A stretch of DNA of 64,000 nt from Bradyrhizobium canariense (GTDB lineage: Bacteria; Pseudomonadota; Alphaproteobacteria; Rhizobiales; Xanthobacteraceae): NCBI RefSeq assembly GCF_019402665.1, contig NZ_VSST01000089.1:62001-126000 (forward strand), in the 5' to 3' direction. The notes beneath the pieces were generated by a model. It did no database searches. It worked only from the letters and a program-made list of their open reading frames with translations, and had not been told where the DNA came from. A program made the position numbers and the translations under genes. This document shows positions 33,598 through 43,246 of the stretch, in pieces (positions within the stretch are counted from its first letter, which is position 1; each line of letters begins with the position of its first letter).

Positions 33598-33609
33598 AAG
33601 CGGTTTGAC

Positions 33610-34302
33610 GTGAGCGGTGGCAAAAGAATGCGCAGACCGGCCGCCGCAAAGCCGGTGAAGAAGGTGCAGATAAAGGCGAAGGCGAAAGCCAACGCCAACA
33701 CCAAGGCTATCGCCAAAGCCGCCGAGCCCGCGATGGACATCGCGGTCGGCCGCCGTATCCGCGATCTCAGGCGCATCAGGCAATTCTCGCTCGAGACGGT
33801 CGCTTCGCGCACGGATCTGTCGATCGGCTTCCTCAGCCAGATCGAGCGCGGCCTGTCGTCGCCGTCGCTGCGTGTGCTGGCCACGCTCGCCGACGTGCTC
33901 GGCGTCGGCATCGCCGCGCTGTTCGGCGCGAGCCCGAACGCCGACGGTGCATCCAATCAAATCGTCACGCGCGGGCTTCAGCGGCCCGAGCTGAAGCTCT
34001 GGCGCACCGGCGTGTCGAAGCAATTGTTGAGCCCGGCCAGCGCCGACAACCGGCTCAACCTGTTCCTGGTGCATCTGGAGCCAGGCGGCTCCACCGGCGA
34101 CGAGCTCTACACTCATGACGGCGAGGAAGCCGGCCTCGTCCTCGAAGGCGAGATGATGCTGACGGTGGACAGCGAGACATGGTCGCTGAAGACGGCCGAC
34201 AGTTTTCGGTTTGCAAGCCGGCGGCCGCACCGGTTTTCCAATCCGGCCAATGACGCGAAGGCTGTGGTGCTGTGGGTGAATTGCGTGACGGGGACGGGGT
34301 AG
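33610..34302 (+). CDS. XRE family regulator with cupin sensor domain
   Basis: 230 residues from a GTG at 33610 (an ATG at 33628 is the alternative). An unusual Lys/Ala-rich leader (about 1-42, KAKAKANANTKAIAKA) precedes an HTH of the Cro/C1 type (RIRDLRRIRQFSLETVA, then SIGFLSQIERGLSSPSLRVL) and a small cupin domain (LEPGGSTGDELYTHDGEEAG, later SFRFASRRPHRFSNP). It is divergent from the amino-acid importer operon and most likely controls it and itself through the two TTTTCA-N6-TGAA sites. The cupin pocket would sense the imported compound or a metabolite. Confidence 0.9.
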   Translation: MSGGKRMRRPAAAKPVKKVQIKAKAKANANTKAIAKAAEPAMDIAVGRRIRDLRRIRQFSLETVASRTDLSIGFLSQIERGLSSPSLRVLATLADVLGVGIAALFGASPNADGASNQIVTRGLQRPELKLWRTGVSKQLLSPASADNRLNLFLVHLEPGGSTGDELYTHDGEEAGLVLEGEMMLTVDSETWSLKTADSFRFASRRPHRFSNPANDAKAVVLWVNCVTGTG

Positions 34303-34308
34303 CGCAGC

Positions 34309-34395
34309 CGTCATTGCGAGCGAAGCGAAGCAATCCAGACTCTCACCGCGGAGACACTCTGGATTGCTTCGTCGCTTCGCTCCTCGTAATGACGG
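34309..34395. repeat. Intergenic repeat, CGTCATTGCGAGCGAAGCGA family
   Basis: The left arm starts CGTCATTGCGAGCGAAGCGA (34309) and runs to CAATCCAG; the right arm (about 34359-34395) is its reverse complement with one short insertion. The same family reappears at 52244-52332. Lying between convergent genes, it can form a long hairpin and may end transcription. Confidence 0.82.
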
Positions 34396-34407
34396 GAGGA
34401 TAGAGTC

Positions 34408-35673
34408 TTAGCCGAACCGATACTTATACCGGTTCACCGTCAGAGCACTCACATCAATGTCCGGCTTCTTGCCCGACAGCATGTCGGCGAGTACGCGGCC
34501 GGAGCCGCACGACATGGTCCAGCCTAGCGTGCCGTGGCCGGTGTTGAGGTGAAGGTTGGCGTATTGCGTCGGGCCGATCACGGGCGGGCCGTCCGGGGTC
34601 ATCGGGCGCAGGCCGCTCCAGAACGTCGCCTTGGAGAGATCGCCGCCGCGCGGGAACAGATCGGTCAGCGAATGATCGAGCGTGGCGCGGCGCGCATCAT
34701 AGAGCTGGCTCGAGAAGCCGGAGATTTCGGCGGTGCCGCCGACGCGGATGCGATTGCCCAAACGGGTGATAGCCACCTTGTAGCTCTCATCCATCACGGT
34801 CGATTCCGGCGCGCCGGAAGCGTCCTTGATCGGCACCGTGATCGAATAGCCCTTCACCGGATAGACCGGCAGCGAAATATCGAGCGGCGCGACCAGCCGC
34901 GACGACCAGCTTCCGAGCGCGAGAACGTAAGCGTCTGCCTGCAACATTCCGGCGCTGGTCACGACGCCGCTGACGCGCGCGCCGTCGGTGACGATGCGGT
35001 CGATGCCGGTGTTGAACATGAAGCGCACGCCGAGCGCTTCGGCGTGCTTGGCCAGTGCCTGCGTGAACATGTGGCAATCGCCGGTCTCGTCCTGCGGCAG
35101 GCGCAGTCCGCCCGCGAACTTCTCCTTCACGCCCGCCAGCGCCGGCTCGGCCGCGATGCAGCCCTCACGGCTGAGCACCTCAAAGGGCACGCCGTATTGC
35201 TTGAGCACGGCGATGTCCTCACCGGTGCCGTCGAGCTGGGCCTGGTAGCGGAACAGCTGCAGCGTGCCCTGGGAGCGCTCGTCATACTGGATGCCGATGT
35301 CGCGGCGCAGATCGCGCAGGCAATCGCGGCTATACTCCGCGATCGGGATCATCCGGCTCTTGTTGATCGCATAGCGTTCGCTGGTGCAGTTGCGCAGCAT
35401 CTTCAGCAGCCAGACCCACATCACGGGATCGAGCTTCGGCCGGATCACAAGGGGGCCGTGCTTCATCAGCAGCCATTTGACCGCCTTCACCGGTACGCCG
35501 GGGCCGGCCCAGGGCGAAGAATAGCCGGGCGACACTTCGCCGGCGTTGGCAAAGGAGGTCTCGAGCGCCGGTTCGGGCTGACGGTCGACAACCGTCACCT
35601 CATGGCCGGCACGCGCGAGGTAGTAGGCAGAGGTGACACCGATGACACCGCTGCCGAGGATCAGAACTTTCAC
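34408..35673 (-). CDS. dadA: D-amino acid dehydrogenase small subunit
   Basis: 421 residues. The start [20 protein letters not shown] holds the FAD-binding GxGxx[21 protein letters not shown] follows, a hallmark of DadA, and near the end [20 protein letters not shown] closes the flavin site. DadA oxidises D-amino acids (D-alanine best) to keto acids and passes electrons to the respiratory chain. No alanine racemase gene (dadX) is adjacent. The aminotransferase gene lies 70 bp upstream on the same strand, so co-transcription is likely. Confidence 0.9.
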   Translation of the reverse strand: MKVLILGSGVIGVTSAYYLARAGHEVTVVDRQPEPALETSFANAGEVSPGYSSPWAGPGVPVKAVKWLLMKHGPLVIRPKLDPVMWVWLLKMLRNCTSERYAINKSRMIPIAEYSRDCLRDLRRDIGIQYDERSQGTLQLFRYQAQLDGTGEDIAVLKQYGVPFEVLSREGCIAAEPALAGVKEKFAGGLRLPQDETGDCHMFTQALAKHAEALGVRFMFNTGIDRIVTDGARVSGVVTSAGMLQADAYVLALGSWSSRLVAPLDISLPVYPVKGYSITVPIKDASGAPESTVMDESYKVAITRLGNRIRVGGTAEISGFSSQLYDARRATLDHSLTDLFPRGGDLSKATFWSGLRPMTPDGPPVIGPTQYANLHLNTGHGTLGWTMSCGSGRVLADMLSGKKPDIDVSALTVNRYKYRFG

Positions 35674-35742
35674 GCTTGGTCAAACTCCCGCGGCATCACG
35701 CTCGCCGCTGCAAGAGGAACTCCGCAACGGCGAGAGCAATTA

Positions 35743-37071
35743 TCAGGCCACCCGCTTGATGGCATCGCCGAGGATCGACACGATATCGTCGATGTGGCTC
35801 TTCTCGACGATGAGCGGAGGCGACAGCGCAAAGCTATCGCCGCTCATGCGGAAGTACAGCCCGCGATTGAAGCAATCGACCATGACGTCGTAGCCACGCA
35901 CGCCGACGGTACCGTCACGGGGTGACAGCTCGACCGCGCCCATCAGGCCGCAATTGCGGATGTCGACGACGTTGGGCAGGCCCTTCAGCGAATGCAGCGC
36001 ATCGCGCCAGTATTCGGAGATCGACGCACCGCGCGTCAGCAGGCCTTCGTCCTTGTAGATGTCGAGCGTCGCGATACCCGCGGCGCAGGCGACCGGATGC
36101 GCCGAATAGGTATAGCCGTGGAACAGCTCCATCGCGTTCTCCGGGCCGACCATCAGGCCGTCATGCACCTTGCGGCTCGCGAACACGGCGCCGCAGGGAA
36201 TGGTGCCGTTGGTGATGCCCTTGGCCGTCGTCATCATATCAGGCGTGACGCCGAAGAAGTTGGCGGCGAACGGCGTGCCGAGGCGGCCGAAGCCGGTGAT
36301 GACCTCGTCGAAGATCAGGAGGATGCCGTGCTTGTCGCAGATCTCGCGCAGGCGCTGGAGATAGCCCTTCGGCGGCGGCAACACCGCGGTCGAACCCGGC
36401 ACCGGCTCGACGATGACGGCAGCGATGGTCTCGGCGCCGTGCAGGGCCACCAACCGCTCGAGATCATCGGCGAGCTCGGCGCCATGCTCGGGCTGATCCT
36501 TGGCGAAGGCGTTGCGGGTGAGATCGTGGGTGTGGCGGATGTGGTCGACGCCCGGCAGCAGGGTGGCGAAGGCGCGGCGGTTGGCGACCATGCCGCCGAC
36601 CGAAGTGCCGCCGAAGCCGACGCCGTGATAGCCGCGCTCGCGGCCGATCAGGCGGGTGCGGCTCGCCTGGCCGTTGGCACGGTGATAGGCGAGCGCGATC
36701 TTCAGCGCGGTATCGACCGACTCGGAGCCGGAATTGGTGAAGAAGATGCGATCGAGGCCCTTCGGCGCGATCTCGGCCAGACGCTCGGCGAAGTCGAATG
36801 CCAGCGGATGGCCCATCTGGAACGACGGCGCGAAGTCCAGCGTCATCAGCTGGCGCTCGACGGCGGCGGCGATCTGCTTGCGGCCGTGGCCGGCATTGAC
36901 GCACCAGAGGCCGGCGGAGGCGTCGATCACCTTGCGGCCGTCGACGGTGGTGTAGTGCATGCCCTCGGCCGAGGAGAACAGGCGCGGCGCCTTCTTGAAC
37001 TGCCGGTTGGCCGTGAACGGCATCCAGAACGAGTCGGTCTTGATGGTGTTCGGAATCTGATGAAGGGTCAC
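35743..37071 (-). CDS. Omega-amino acid:pyruvate aminotransferase (class III)
   Basis: 442-residue PLP enzyme. Start MTLHQIPNTIKTDSFWMPFT, with WMPFTANRQFK characteristic of omega-amino-acid:pyruvate transaminases (beta-alanine or amine donors). Further: FTNSGSESVDTALKIA (phosphate-binding turn), LIFDEVITGFGRLG (PLP Asp), and MTTAKGITNG with the Schiff-base Lys. It would move the amino group of beta-alanine, GABA-like amines or taurine to pyruvate, giving alanine and a semialdehyde. It is divergent from a PuuR-like XRE-cupin regulator and upstream of dadA. Donor specificity is uncertain. Confidence 0.9.
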   Translation of the reverse strand: MTLHQIPNTIKTDSFWMPFTANRQFKKAPRLFSSAEGMHYTTVDGRKVIDASAGLWCVNAGHGRKQIAAAVERQLMTLDFAPSFQMGHPLAFDFAERLAEIAPKGLDRIFFTNSGSESVDTALKIALAYHRANGQASRTRLIGRERGYHGVGFGGTSVGGMVANRRAFATLLPGVDHIRHTHDLTRNAFAKDQPEHGAELADDLERLVALHGAETIAAVIVEPVPGSTAVLPPPKGYLQRLREICDKHGILLIFDEVITGFGRLGTPFAANFFGVTPDMMTTAKGITNGTIPCGAVFASRKVHDGLMVGPENAMELFHGYTYSAHPVACAAGIATLDIYKDEGLLTRGASISEYWRDALHSLKGLPNVVDIRNCGLMGAVELSPRDGTVGVRGYDVMVDCFNRGLYFRMSGDSFALSPPLIVEKSHIDDIVSILGDAIKRVA

Positions 37072-37182
37072 GGGCCACGCTCCTTTGCTGACCTGCTACC
37101 AGAGGCACGGCTTGAAAAGCGCAACAAGTCCTTTTCTGATGGGCTGCAAGCCATTGATTTAACTGGGGCTGCCGGTCCATAT

Positions 37183-37197
37183 TTGCGCGATCCGCAA
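37183..37197. promoter_or_regulatory. Candidate operator TTGCG-N5-CGCAA
   Basis: TTGCG-CGATC-CGCAA is a perfect 5-bp dyad 23 bp upstream of the XRE-cupin ATG (37221) and about 110 bp upstream of the divergent aminotransferase start. GCAACAC repeats next to it (37194-37200 and 37203-37209). It is a plausible site for the adjacent regulator. Confidence 0.5.
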
Positions 37198-37220
37198 CAC
37201 CTGCAACACGGGACAAGGCT

Positions 37221-37769
37221 ATGAGCGTCGATATCGGTGGACGGCTGCGATTCATCCGGGCGCGCCAGAAGCTGTCGCAGCGCGAACTCGCCAAACGCGC
37301 CGGCGTCACCAATTCGACGATCTCACTGATCGAATCCAACCAGATGAACCCCTCGGTCGGCGCGCTCAAGCGCATCCTCGACGGCATCCCGATGGGGCTC
37401 GCCGAGTTCTTCGCGCTGGAGCCGGAGAGCCGGCGCAAGATATTCTACCGCGGCGAAGAGCTGACCGAGGTCGGCAAGAAGCCGATCTCGTATCGGCAAA
37501 TCGGCGACAATCTGTTCGGTCGCAGCCTGCAGATCCTGAAGGAGCGCTACGAGCCCGGCAGCGACACCGGGCGCGTTCATCTCGTCCATGACGGCGAGGA
37601 AGGCGGCATCGTGATCTCGGGCAAGCTCGAAGTCACCGTCGAGGACGAGCGCCGCATCCTCAATCCCGGCGATGCCTACTACTTCGAGAGCCGTCGCCCG
37701 CATCGCTTCCGCTGCGTCGGCGGCAAGCCGTGCGAGGTGATCTCGGCCTGCACACCGCCGACGTTTTGA
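37221..37769 (+). CDS. XRE-cupin regulator, PuuR-like
   Basis: 182 residues. N-terminal HTH: GGRLRFIRARQKLSQRELAK, then GVTNSTISLIESNQMNPSVG. C-terminal cupin: GRVHLVHDGEEGGIVISGKL and GDAYYFESRRPHRFRC. Size and layout match PuuR, the repressor of putrescine degradation, and related regulators. It is divergent from the omega-aminotransferase gene, which with dadA is its most likely target. The ligand is presumably an amine or amino acid; identity with true PuuR is not proven. Confidence 0.9.
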   Translation: MSVDIGGRLRFIRARQKLSQRELAKRAGVTNSTISLIESNQMNPSVGALKRILDGIPMGLAEFFALEPESRRKIFYRGEELTEVGKKPISYRQIGDNLFGRSLQILKERYEPGSDTGRVHLVHDGEEGGIVISGKLEVTVEDERRILNPGDAYYFESRRPHRFRCVGGKPCEVISACTPPTF

Positions 37770-37909
37770 AGTTGCCCGCAATCCTACGGAGCCACCGGTA
37801 TCATACGGAGCTTGAGCCATCTCAATTTCCGCAGCCTGATCCTCTATATGTTCCGAGCCATAGCCAAGCAGCCTCCGCTTTCCGGAGCCGCTTCGTAACA
37901 GGGCTCGCT

Positions 37910-38062
37910 ATGAAGATCACGCTCGCAAATGCAGAGGCTGCGCTCGATGAAGTGCAGCGCGACAGCGACAGGCTCCATTCGGAGGAGCTGCGCAAGGCCA
38001 TCGCGAACTACATCGAGGCGCAGCGAGAAGCGCTCAAGGCTCTTCGCAAGAAGCTGCACTAG
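37910..38062 (+). CDS. 50-residue hypothetical protein
   Basis: ATG at 37910, TAG stop at 38060-38062. The product is helical and charged: MKITLANAEAALDEVQRDSD, later ELRKAIANYIEAQREALKAL and a basic end RKKLH. A longer frame reaches back into the XRE gene without coding character. The ribosome site is weak (CAGGG). Such short coiled-coil proteins are frequent and uncharacterised; a real gene is likely because the amino-acid pattern is strongly heptad-like. Confidence 0.5.
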   Translation: MKITLANAEAALDEVQRDSDRLHSEELRKAIANYIEAQREALKALRKKLH

Positions 38063-38104
38063 CAGGCGGAGAGCGAGACGGCATCGCCGGCCCGTGGCCT
38101 CAGG

Positions 38105-40360
38105 CTACGTCAGCAACTCTTCAATCCGGATCGGGAAGCGGCGGACACGCACGCCCGTCGCATGCCAGACGGCGTTGGCGACTGCCCCTGCACTGCCGGT
38201 GATGCCGATCTCGCCGACACCCTTGATGCCGAGCGCGTTCACGTGCGGGTCGTGCTCATCGACCGTGATCACGTCGAGCGGCGGCACGTCGGCATTCACC
38301 GGGATATGGTACTCGCCGAGATTGGCGTTCATGATCCGGCCGGTGCGGCGGTCGGTGATGGCTTCCTCGTGCAACGCGAAGGACAGGCCCCAGATCATGC
38401 CACCGAACAGCTGGCTCTGCACCATGCGCGGATTGACGATCCGCCCCGCGGCGAAGGCGCCGACCATGCGGGTGACGCGGACCTGGCCGAGCTCGGGATC
38501 GACCTTCACCTCCGCGAACACCGCGCCATGGGCGTGCATCGCATACTCCTCCATGGCCGCCGGATTCGGCGCACCGGTGCCACGCGCCTCGATTTCGGCG
38601 ACGCCGGCGCGCGCGAGAATCTCGGAATAGCTTTCGCCGCGGCTCTCGTCGTCGCGCCGGATCAACCGGCCATCGCGCCCGATCACGCCGGCATTGCCGG
38701 CGCCGAACAGCGGCGACTTCTCGTCGCTGGTGGCGAGATCGGCGAGTTTTGCAATCACGGCCGCGCCTGCGCTGTGGATCGCGGCACCCGCGGTTGCCGT
38801 GTGTGCCGAACCGCCGGCGATGCCGGCATCGGGCAGGTCGGATGAACCCGCCTTGAACTCGACGCGGTCGATATCAAGCCCGAGTTCGTCGGCCGCGATC
38901 TGCGCCAGCGCCGTCCAGGCGCCCTGCCCCATGTCATGCGCGCCGATCTCCATGGCACCGGAGCCATCGCGGCGGAGCACGGCACGCGCTTCGGCCTGGA
39001 ACATCAATGCCGGGAAGGTCGCGGTGCCCATGCCCCAGCCGACCAGAAGGCCGGCATCGTCGCGCATCTGCCGCGGCTGGAGCGGTCGCTTCGCCCAGCC
39101 GAAGCGCGCCGCGCCCTGCTCGTAGCAGGCGCGCAGCGCCTTGGACGAGAACGGCTTGCCGGTGATGGGCTCGACCTCGGCATAGTTCTTCAGACGAAAG
39201 GCGAGCGGATCGACGCCGCAGGCCCAGGCCATCTCGTCGATCGCGCTCTCCAGCGCGATCGAGCCGGTCGCCTCGCCGGGCGCGCGCATGAACAAAGGCG
39301 TACCCGTGTTGACACGCACGGCGTCGTGCGAGGTGCGGATCGCGGGCGCCGCATAGAGCGTGTGCGAGGCGTCGGCCGCGGGCTCGTAGAAATCGTCGAA
39401 CGTGCTCGACACGGTCCTCGCATGGTGCTCGAGCGCGGTCAGGCGCCCCTCGCCATCGGTGCCGATGCGAAGCCGCTGCCGCGTCGGCGCGCGATGGCCG
39501 ACCGGGCCGTACATCTGCTCACGGCGCAGCACCAGCTTGACTGGTTTGCCGACGAGCTTTGCCGCCATGATGCCGAGGACCGGAGGGCCGGCCATGAGCC
39601 CCTTCGAGCCGAAGCCGCCGCCGAGGAACGGGCTGCGGATATGGATCTTGTCGTGCGCGATGCCGAACAATTCGGCAACGCGCGCCAGCGACAGCATGAG
39701 GCCCTGGGTCGGCATGTCGATCTGCAGATTGTCGCCGTTCCAGGCAGCCACGATCGCATGCGGCTCCATCGCATTGTGATATTGCGGCGGCGTTTCGTAG
39801 ACCGCGTCGATCCGCTTCTCGGCCGACGCAAGCTCCGCCTCGACATCGCCGCGGTGATTTTCCGTCGGGTTGCCGACGCCGACGACCGGCGGCACGAAGC
39901 TCTCACCCGCGTCGAGACCGATGAGCGCGGGCAGCGTCTCGTAGTGCGGCGCCAGCAGCGCCGCGCCTTCCGTCGCCGCCTCCAGCGTCTCGGCGATTAC
40001 GACGGCGATCGGCTGGTTGGCGTAGCGGACCTCATTGCTCTGTAGCACCTCCATCCGGAATACGAATGGATTGGTCTTGATCTCGGGATCGATCGCGAGC
40101 TCAGGCTTGTGGTCTGGCGTCATGACATCGATGACGCCGGGGTGGCGCTTGGCAGCAGCGACATCGAGCGAGGTCACGCGACCGCGCGCGATGCTGGAAA
40201 CGGCCATCACCGCAAACAGCATACCGGGCGGATGATTGTCGGCGGCGTAGGTCGCCTGGCCTTTGACCTTAAGCACGCCGTCGCGGCGGGTCAGCGGCTG
40301 GCCGATGTTCGAGCCGTGCCGCAGATGAGCGGGCGCGCTGGTGAGATTAAGCTCGGGCAT
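38105..40360 (-). CDS. Molybdenum-binding subunit of PaoC-type aldehyde oxidoreductase
   Basis: 751 residues from the ATG at 40360, which overlaps the FAD subunit gene's end by 14 bp. Xanthine dehydrogenase family, large subunit. Visible: the N-terminal a/b hammerhead ([20 protein letters not shown]), [12 protein letters not shown] and RAPGEATGS near the cofactor, and the C-terminal [15 protein letters not shown], where the Glu of GVGE is the catalytic base. It binds molybdopterin-cytosine dinucleotide and oxidises aldehydes, probably broad or aromatic ones. Order and sequence fit E. coli PaoABC; whether it is periplasmic depends on the small subunit, which here lacks a Tat signal. Confidence 0.9.
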   Translation of the reverse strand: MPELNLTSAPAHLRHGSNIGQPLTRRDGVLKVKGQATYAADNHPPGMLFAVMAVSSIARGRVTSLDVAAAKRHPGVIDVMTPDHKPELAIDPEIKTNPFVFRMEVLQSNEVRYANQPIAVVIAETLEAATEGAALLAPHYETLPALIGLDAGESFVPPVVGVGNPTENHRGDVEAELASAEKRIDAVYETPPQYHNAMEPHAIVAAWNGDNLQIDMPTQGLMLSLARVAELFGIAHDKIHIRSPFLGGGFGSKGLMAGPPVLGIMAAKLVGKPVKLVLRREQMYGPVGHRAPTRQRLRIGTDGEGRLTALEHHARTVSSTFDDFYEPAADASHTLYAAPAIRTSHDAVRVNTGTPLFMRAPGEATGSIALESAIDEMAWACGVDPLAFRLKNYAEVEPITGKPFSSKALRACYEQGAARFGWAKRPLQPRQMRDDAGLLVGWGMGTATFPALMFQAEARAVLRRDGSGAMEIGAHDMGQGAWTALAQIAADELGLDIDRVEFKAGSSDLPDAGIAGGSAHTATAGAAIHSAGAAVIAKLADLATSDEKSPLFGAGNAGVIGRDGRLIRRDDESRGESYSEILARAGVAEIEARGTGAPNPAAMEEYAMHAHGAVFAEVKVDPELGQVRVTRMVGAFAAGRIVNPRMVQSQLFGGMIWGLSFALHEEAITDRRTGRIMNANLGEYHIPVNADVPPLDVITVDEHDPHVNALGIKGVGEIGITGSAGAVANAVWHATGVRVRRFPIRIEELLT

Positions 40361-41408
40361 GAATGGCTCCGGACATCGAGGCAAAGGGAGAGGCCGGCAG
40401 CGCGGGGATGCGCACGGGCGTACCGGCGGCGGCGAGGCTCAGCGCGCGCACGACGATGCGGCGCGCGAGCTCGATCTTGAAGGCGTTGTCGCCGGACGGT
40501 TTTGCGTCGGCGAGCGCGCGCGAGGCGGCTTCCTGGAAAGCGTCCACCGTGGGCGGGACGTCCCTGAGCATGTCCTCCGCAGCGCGGGCACGCCAGGGCT
40601 TTGCGGCGACACCGCCGAGCGCAAGCCGCGCCTCCGCGATCTTGCCGTTCTCGATCCGCAGCGCAGCGGCAGCCGAGACGACGGCAAATGCGTAGGACGT
40701 TCTATCGCGAACCTTGAGATAGCGCGCATGAGCCGCAAAGCCGCGCGCAGCGGGCGGCAGGCGCACGGCGACGATGAGATCACCCGGTTCGAGCGCCGAT
40801 TCACGCTCGGGCGTATCGCCGGGCAGGCGATGCAGGTCGTCGAGCGCGATCTCGCGCCGCCCGCTCCTGCCCTCGATCTCGACGATGGCGTCGAGCGCGA
40901 CCAGCGGCACGCAGAAGTCGGATGGATGCGTGGCGATGCAGTTTTCGCTCCAGCCGAGCACGGCGTGGGTGCGGTTCTCGCCGTCACGCGCGTCGCAACC
41001 GCTGCCGACCTCGCGCTTGTTGCAGCGGCTGGCGGTGTCGTAAAAATACGCGCAACGCGTCCGTTGCAGCAGATTTCCGCCGACGGTCGCGGCGTTGCGC
41101 AGTTGCGCCGACGCGCCGGAGAGCAGCGCTTCGGCGACAGCCGGGTAGGCCTTGGCGAAGTCGGCGTCATGCGCAAGATCGGCGTTGCTCACCAGCGCGC
41201 CGATACGCACACCACCGTCGGCAAGGCGCTCGATCTGATCGAGCCCGTCGAGATGCGTGACGTCGACCAGACGATCCGGACGGCTGACGCCGCCCTTCAT
41301 CAGATCGAGCAGATTGGTGCCGGCGGCGAGATAGACGGCGCCCGGCTGCGCTGCGGCCGCGACGGCTTCGGCGACCGTGGCCGGCCTGACGTAATCAAAT
41401 TGTTTCAT
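40347..41408 (-). CDS. FAD-binding subunit of PaoB-type aldehyde oxidoreductase (with 4Fe-4S loop)
   Basis: 353 residues from the ATG at 41408, overlapping the preceding stop by 4 bp. FAD-binding motifs: [15 protein letters not shown] and [13 protein letters not shown]. Between them and HPSD there is a cysteine-rich loop, [20 protein letters not shown] and then GC-DARDGEN, ending with CIATHPSD. The four cysteines match the extra [4Fe-4S] cluster of E. coli PaoB, which separates this type from ordinary xanthine dehydrogenases. It passes electrons from the molybdenum centre outward. Confidence 0.9.
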   Translation of the reverse strand: MKQFDYVRPATVAEAVAAAAQPGAVYLAAGTNLLDLMKGGVSRPDRLVDVTHLDGLDQIERLADGGVRIGALVSNADLAHDADFAKAYPAVAEALLSGASAQLRNAATVGGNLLQRTRCAYFYDTASRCNKREVGSGCDARDGENRTHAVLGWSENCIATHPSDFCVPLVALDAIVEIEGRSGRREIALDDLHRLPGDTPERESALEPGDLIVAVRLPPAARGFAAHARYLKVRDRTSYAFAVVSAAAALRIENGKIAEARLALGGVAAKPWRARAAEDMLRDVPPTVDAFQEAASRALADAKPSGDNAFKIELARRIVVRALSLAAAGTPVRIPALPASPFASMSGAIHARA

Positions 41409-41902
41409 GCGGAGCGCCTCTGATTGGATTCGTCCATCCCGGCCTGCGCGTCGAGCACGGCATCGACGATGCCGGCATAGGCGCCGCAGCGGCATAGATT
41501 GCCGCTCATGCATTCGCGGATGCGCTCGGGATCGTTGCCGGCCTGTGCCTCGCTCATCATGCCGATCGCGCTCATGATCTGGCCGGGCGTGCAGAAGCCG
41601 CACTGAAAGCCGTCATGGGCGATGAAGGCGGCCTGCACGGGGTGAAGCTGGTCGCCGCGCGCCACGCCCTCGATGGTGAGAATGTCGGCACCGTCATGGC
41701 TAATGGCCAGCGCGAGGCAGGAGTTGATCCGCTTGCCGTCGACGAGAATGGTGCAGGCGCCGCATTGACCGCGGTCGCATCCCTTCTTGGTTCCGGTCAG
41801 GTGGAGGCGCTCACGCAGGAGATCGAGCAATGTGACGCGCGCATCGTCGAGGACGAAGTCGCGCCGCGCACCGTTCACGGTGAGGCTGATGGAGTGGTTC
41901 AT
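41405..41902 (-). CDS. 2Fe-2S subunit of PaoA-type aldehyde oxidoreductase
   Basis: 165 residues. Two [2Fe-2S] sites: the plant-ferredoxin-like [15 protein letters not shown] and the second [10 protein letters not shown] with CRCGAY. It starts [20 protein letters not shown], without the Tat leader of E. coli PaoA, so the complex is expected in the cytoplasm. First gene of the operon; its stop overlaps the PaoB start (ATGA). The 240-bp upstream region is shared with a divergent TetR gene, the likely regulator. Confidence 0.92.
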   Translation of the reverse strand: MNHSISLTVNGARRDFVLDDARVTLLDLLRERLHLTGTKKGCDRGQCGACTILVDGKRINSCLALAISHDGADILTIEGVARGDQLHPVQAAFIAHDGFQCGFCTPGQIMSAIGMMSEAQAGNDPERIRECMSGNLCRCGAYAGIVDAVLDAQAGMDESNQRRSA

Positions 41903-42142
41903 ATAAGGCTCCGATCAGATATGGACATGAGTCGTCGCGCAGCGCGCCACCGCCGTGGCCGCCGTCGATTCCGCGCCGCCCGAATATCATCCGAGCCAAC
42001 GTCTTCAGCGAAGATACGGAGGCAGCCTCCGCTTAACAAGGGCCGCCGAAAAATTTTGGAATTCGTCAAAAGCCCGTGCGCATCAACGCGATGCAGCCCC
42101 ACAAGGGTTCAATCTAACCAACTCGTGATCTACAGTGCCGGC

Positions 42143-42784
42143 ATGGACGACCACACCGATCAGATCCGCAAGCCGCGTGCCGATGCCGTGCGCAATCGCG
42201 AGCGCGTGCTCGAGGCGGCGAAAGCCGTGTTCAACGCGGGCGGGCCGGAGGCGAGCCTGGAGGCGGTGGCAAAACGCGCCGGCGTCGGCATCGGCACGCT
42301 CTATCGGCATTTCCCGACGCGCGAGGATTTGTTCGAGGCGGTGTACCGGCGCGAGGTCGAGCAGCTCAGCGAACTCGCCGAGCAGTTGAAGAATGCGAAG
42401 GACCCGGTGGATGCGCTGCGGCGCTGGCTGCGCTCAGGTGTCGAATTCGTTGCCACCAAAAAGGGCATGGTGGCAGCCTTGGCACTCGCGGTGCAGAGCG
42501 GGTCGGAGTTGCATGCCTTTTCCTTTGAGCGCCTGAGCAAGGCGATCGGCTCGCTGCTCGATCGGGCAGCCGCGGCCGGCGCGATGCGCGCGGACGTCAG
42601 CCCCGAGGACTTGCTGCGCGCGTTCTTCGGCATGTGCTACATGCACGACCAGCCCGGCTGGCAATCCTCGGTGCTGCGGATGCTCGACGTGTTCGTTGAC
42701 GGTTTGCGGGTGCAGCCTGTCGTGAAAGCCAAGGCCCGCGTGGCCGCCAGGCCCGCGAAGCCGGCTGCAAAGCGGAAGCGATAG
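42143..42784 (+). CDS. TetR/AcrR family regulator
   Basis: 213 residues from the ATG at 42143. HTH: RERVLEAAKAVFNAGGPEAS, AVAKRAGVGIGTLYRHFPTR. The ligand domain (LEHEL-like helices) includes MRADVSPEDLLRAFFGMCYM, and the C-terminus is Lys/Ala/Pro-rich (KARVAARPAKPAAKRKR). It is divergent from the aldehyde oxidoreductase operon and probably represses it. GGTT-N6-AACC at 42106-42119 is a weak dyad in the shared region. The 'GTLYRHFPTREDLFEAVYRREV' class often senses aromatic or small organic compounds. Confidence 0.9.
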   Translation: MDDHTDQIRKPRADAVRNRERVLEAAKAVFNAGGPEASLEAVAKRAGVGIGTLYRHFPTREDLFEAVYRREVEQLSELAEQLKNAKDPVDALRRWLRSGVEFVATKKGMVAALALAVQSGSELHAFSFERLSKAIGSLLDRAAAAGAMRADVSPEDLLRAFFGMCYMHDQPGWQSSVLRMLDVFVDGLRVQPVVKAKARVAARPAKPAAKRKR

Positions 42785-42838
42785 CCCGCGAGATGTGCTA
42801 GGATCGGCGCCGCCCGGGATTTCAACGCGGAGCCTGTC

Positions 42839-43246
42839 ATGCGCATCGCCGCCTTGCTGGTCTTTCTCAGTGTCGCCTTCGGTCCGATCTCGGCGCGTGC
42901 CGACGATGTCGCGACGGCACAGGATATCATCCGCGCCCAGGAGCAGGCATTCGGCCGCGACGACGCGCGCGCGGCCTATTCCTACGCCGCACCGGCGATC
43001 CGGGAGATCTTCCCCGCGCCCGACATCTTCATGTCCATGGTGCAAAACGGCTACCCGCCGGTCTATCGGCACAAGAGCTTTGAATTCGGCGACAGCAAGA
43101 GCGAGGGCAGCCGCATTGCCCAGCACGTCCATATCATCGATGCCAATGGCGAGGCCTGGGAAGCGCTCTACACGCTCGAGCAGCAGGCAGACGGCAGCTA
43201 CAAGATCACGGGTTGTTCGCTGCTGAAGGCGGGACAGGCAGTCTAG
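42839..43246 (+). CDS. DUF4864 domain exported protein
   Basis: 135 residues. A signal peptide (MRIAALLVFLSVAFGPISARA) is followed by a DUF4864 domain (DIIRAQEQAFGRDDARAAYS, SPAIREIFP-like, YKITGCSLLKAG), a small cystatin/NTF2-like fold of unknown function found in periplasmic proteins of alphaproteobacteria. It ends overlapping by 4 bp with the convergent MFS gene. It follows the TetR gene by 54 bp and could be on the same transcript. Confidence 0.82.
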   Translation: MRIAALLVFLSVAFGPISARADDVATAQDIIRAQEQAFGRDDARAAYSYAAPAIREIFPAPDIFMSMVQNGYPPVYRHKSFEFGDSKSEGSRIAQHVHIIDANGEAWEALYTLEQQADGSYKITGCSLLKAGQAV

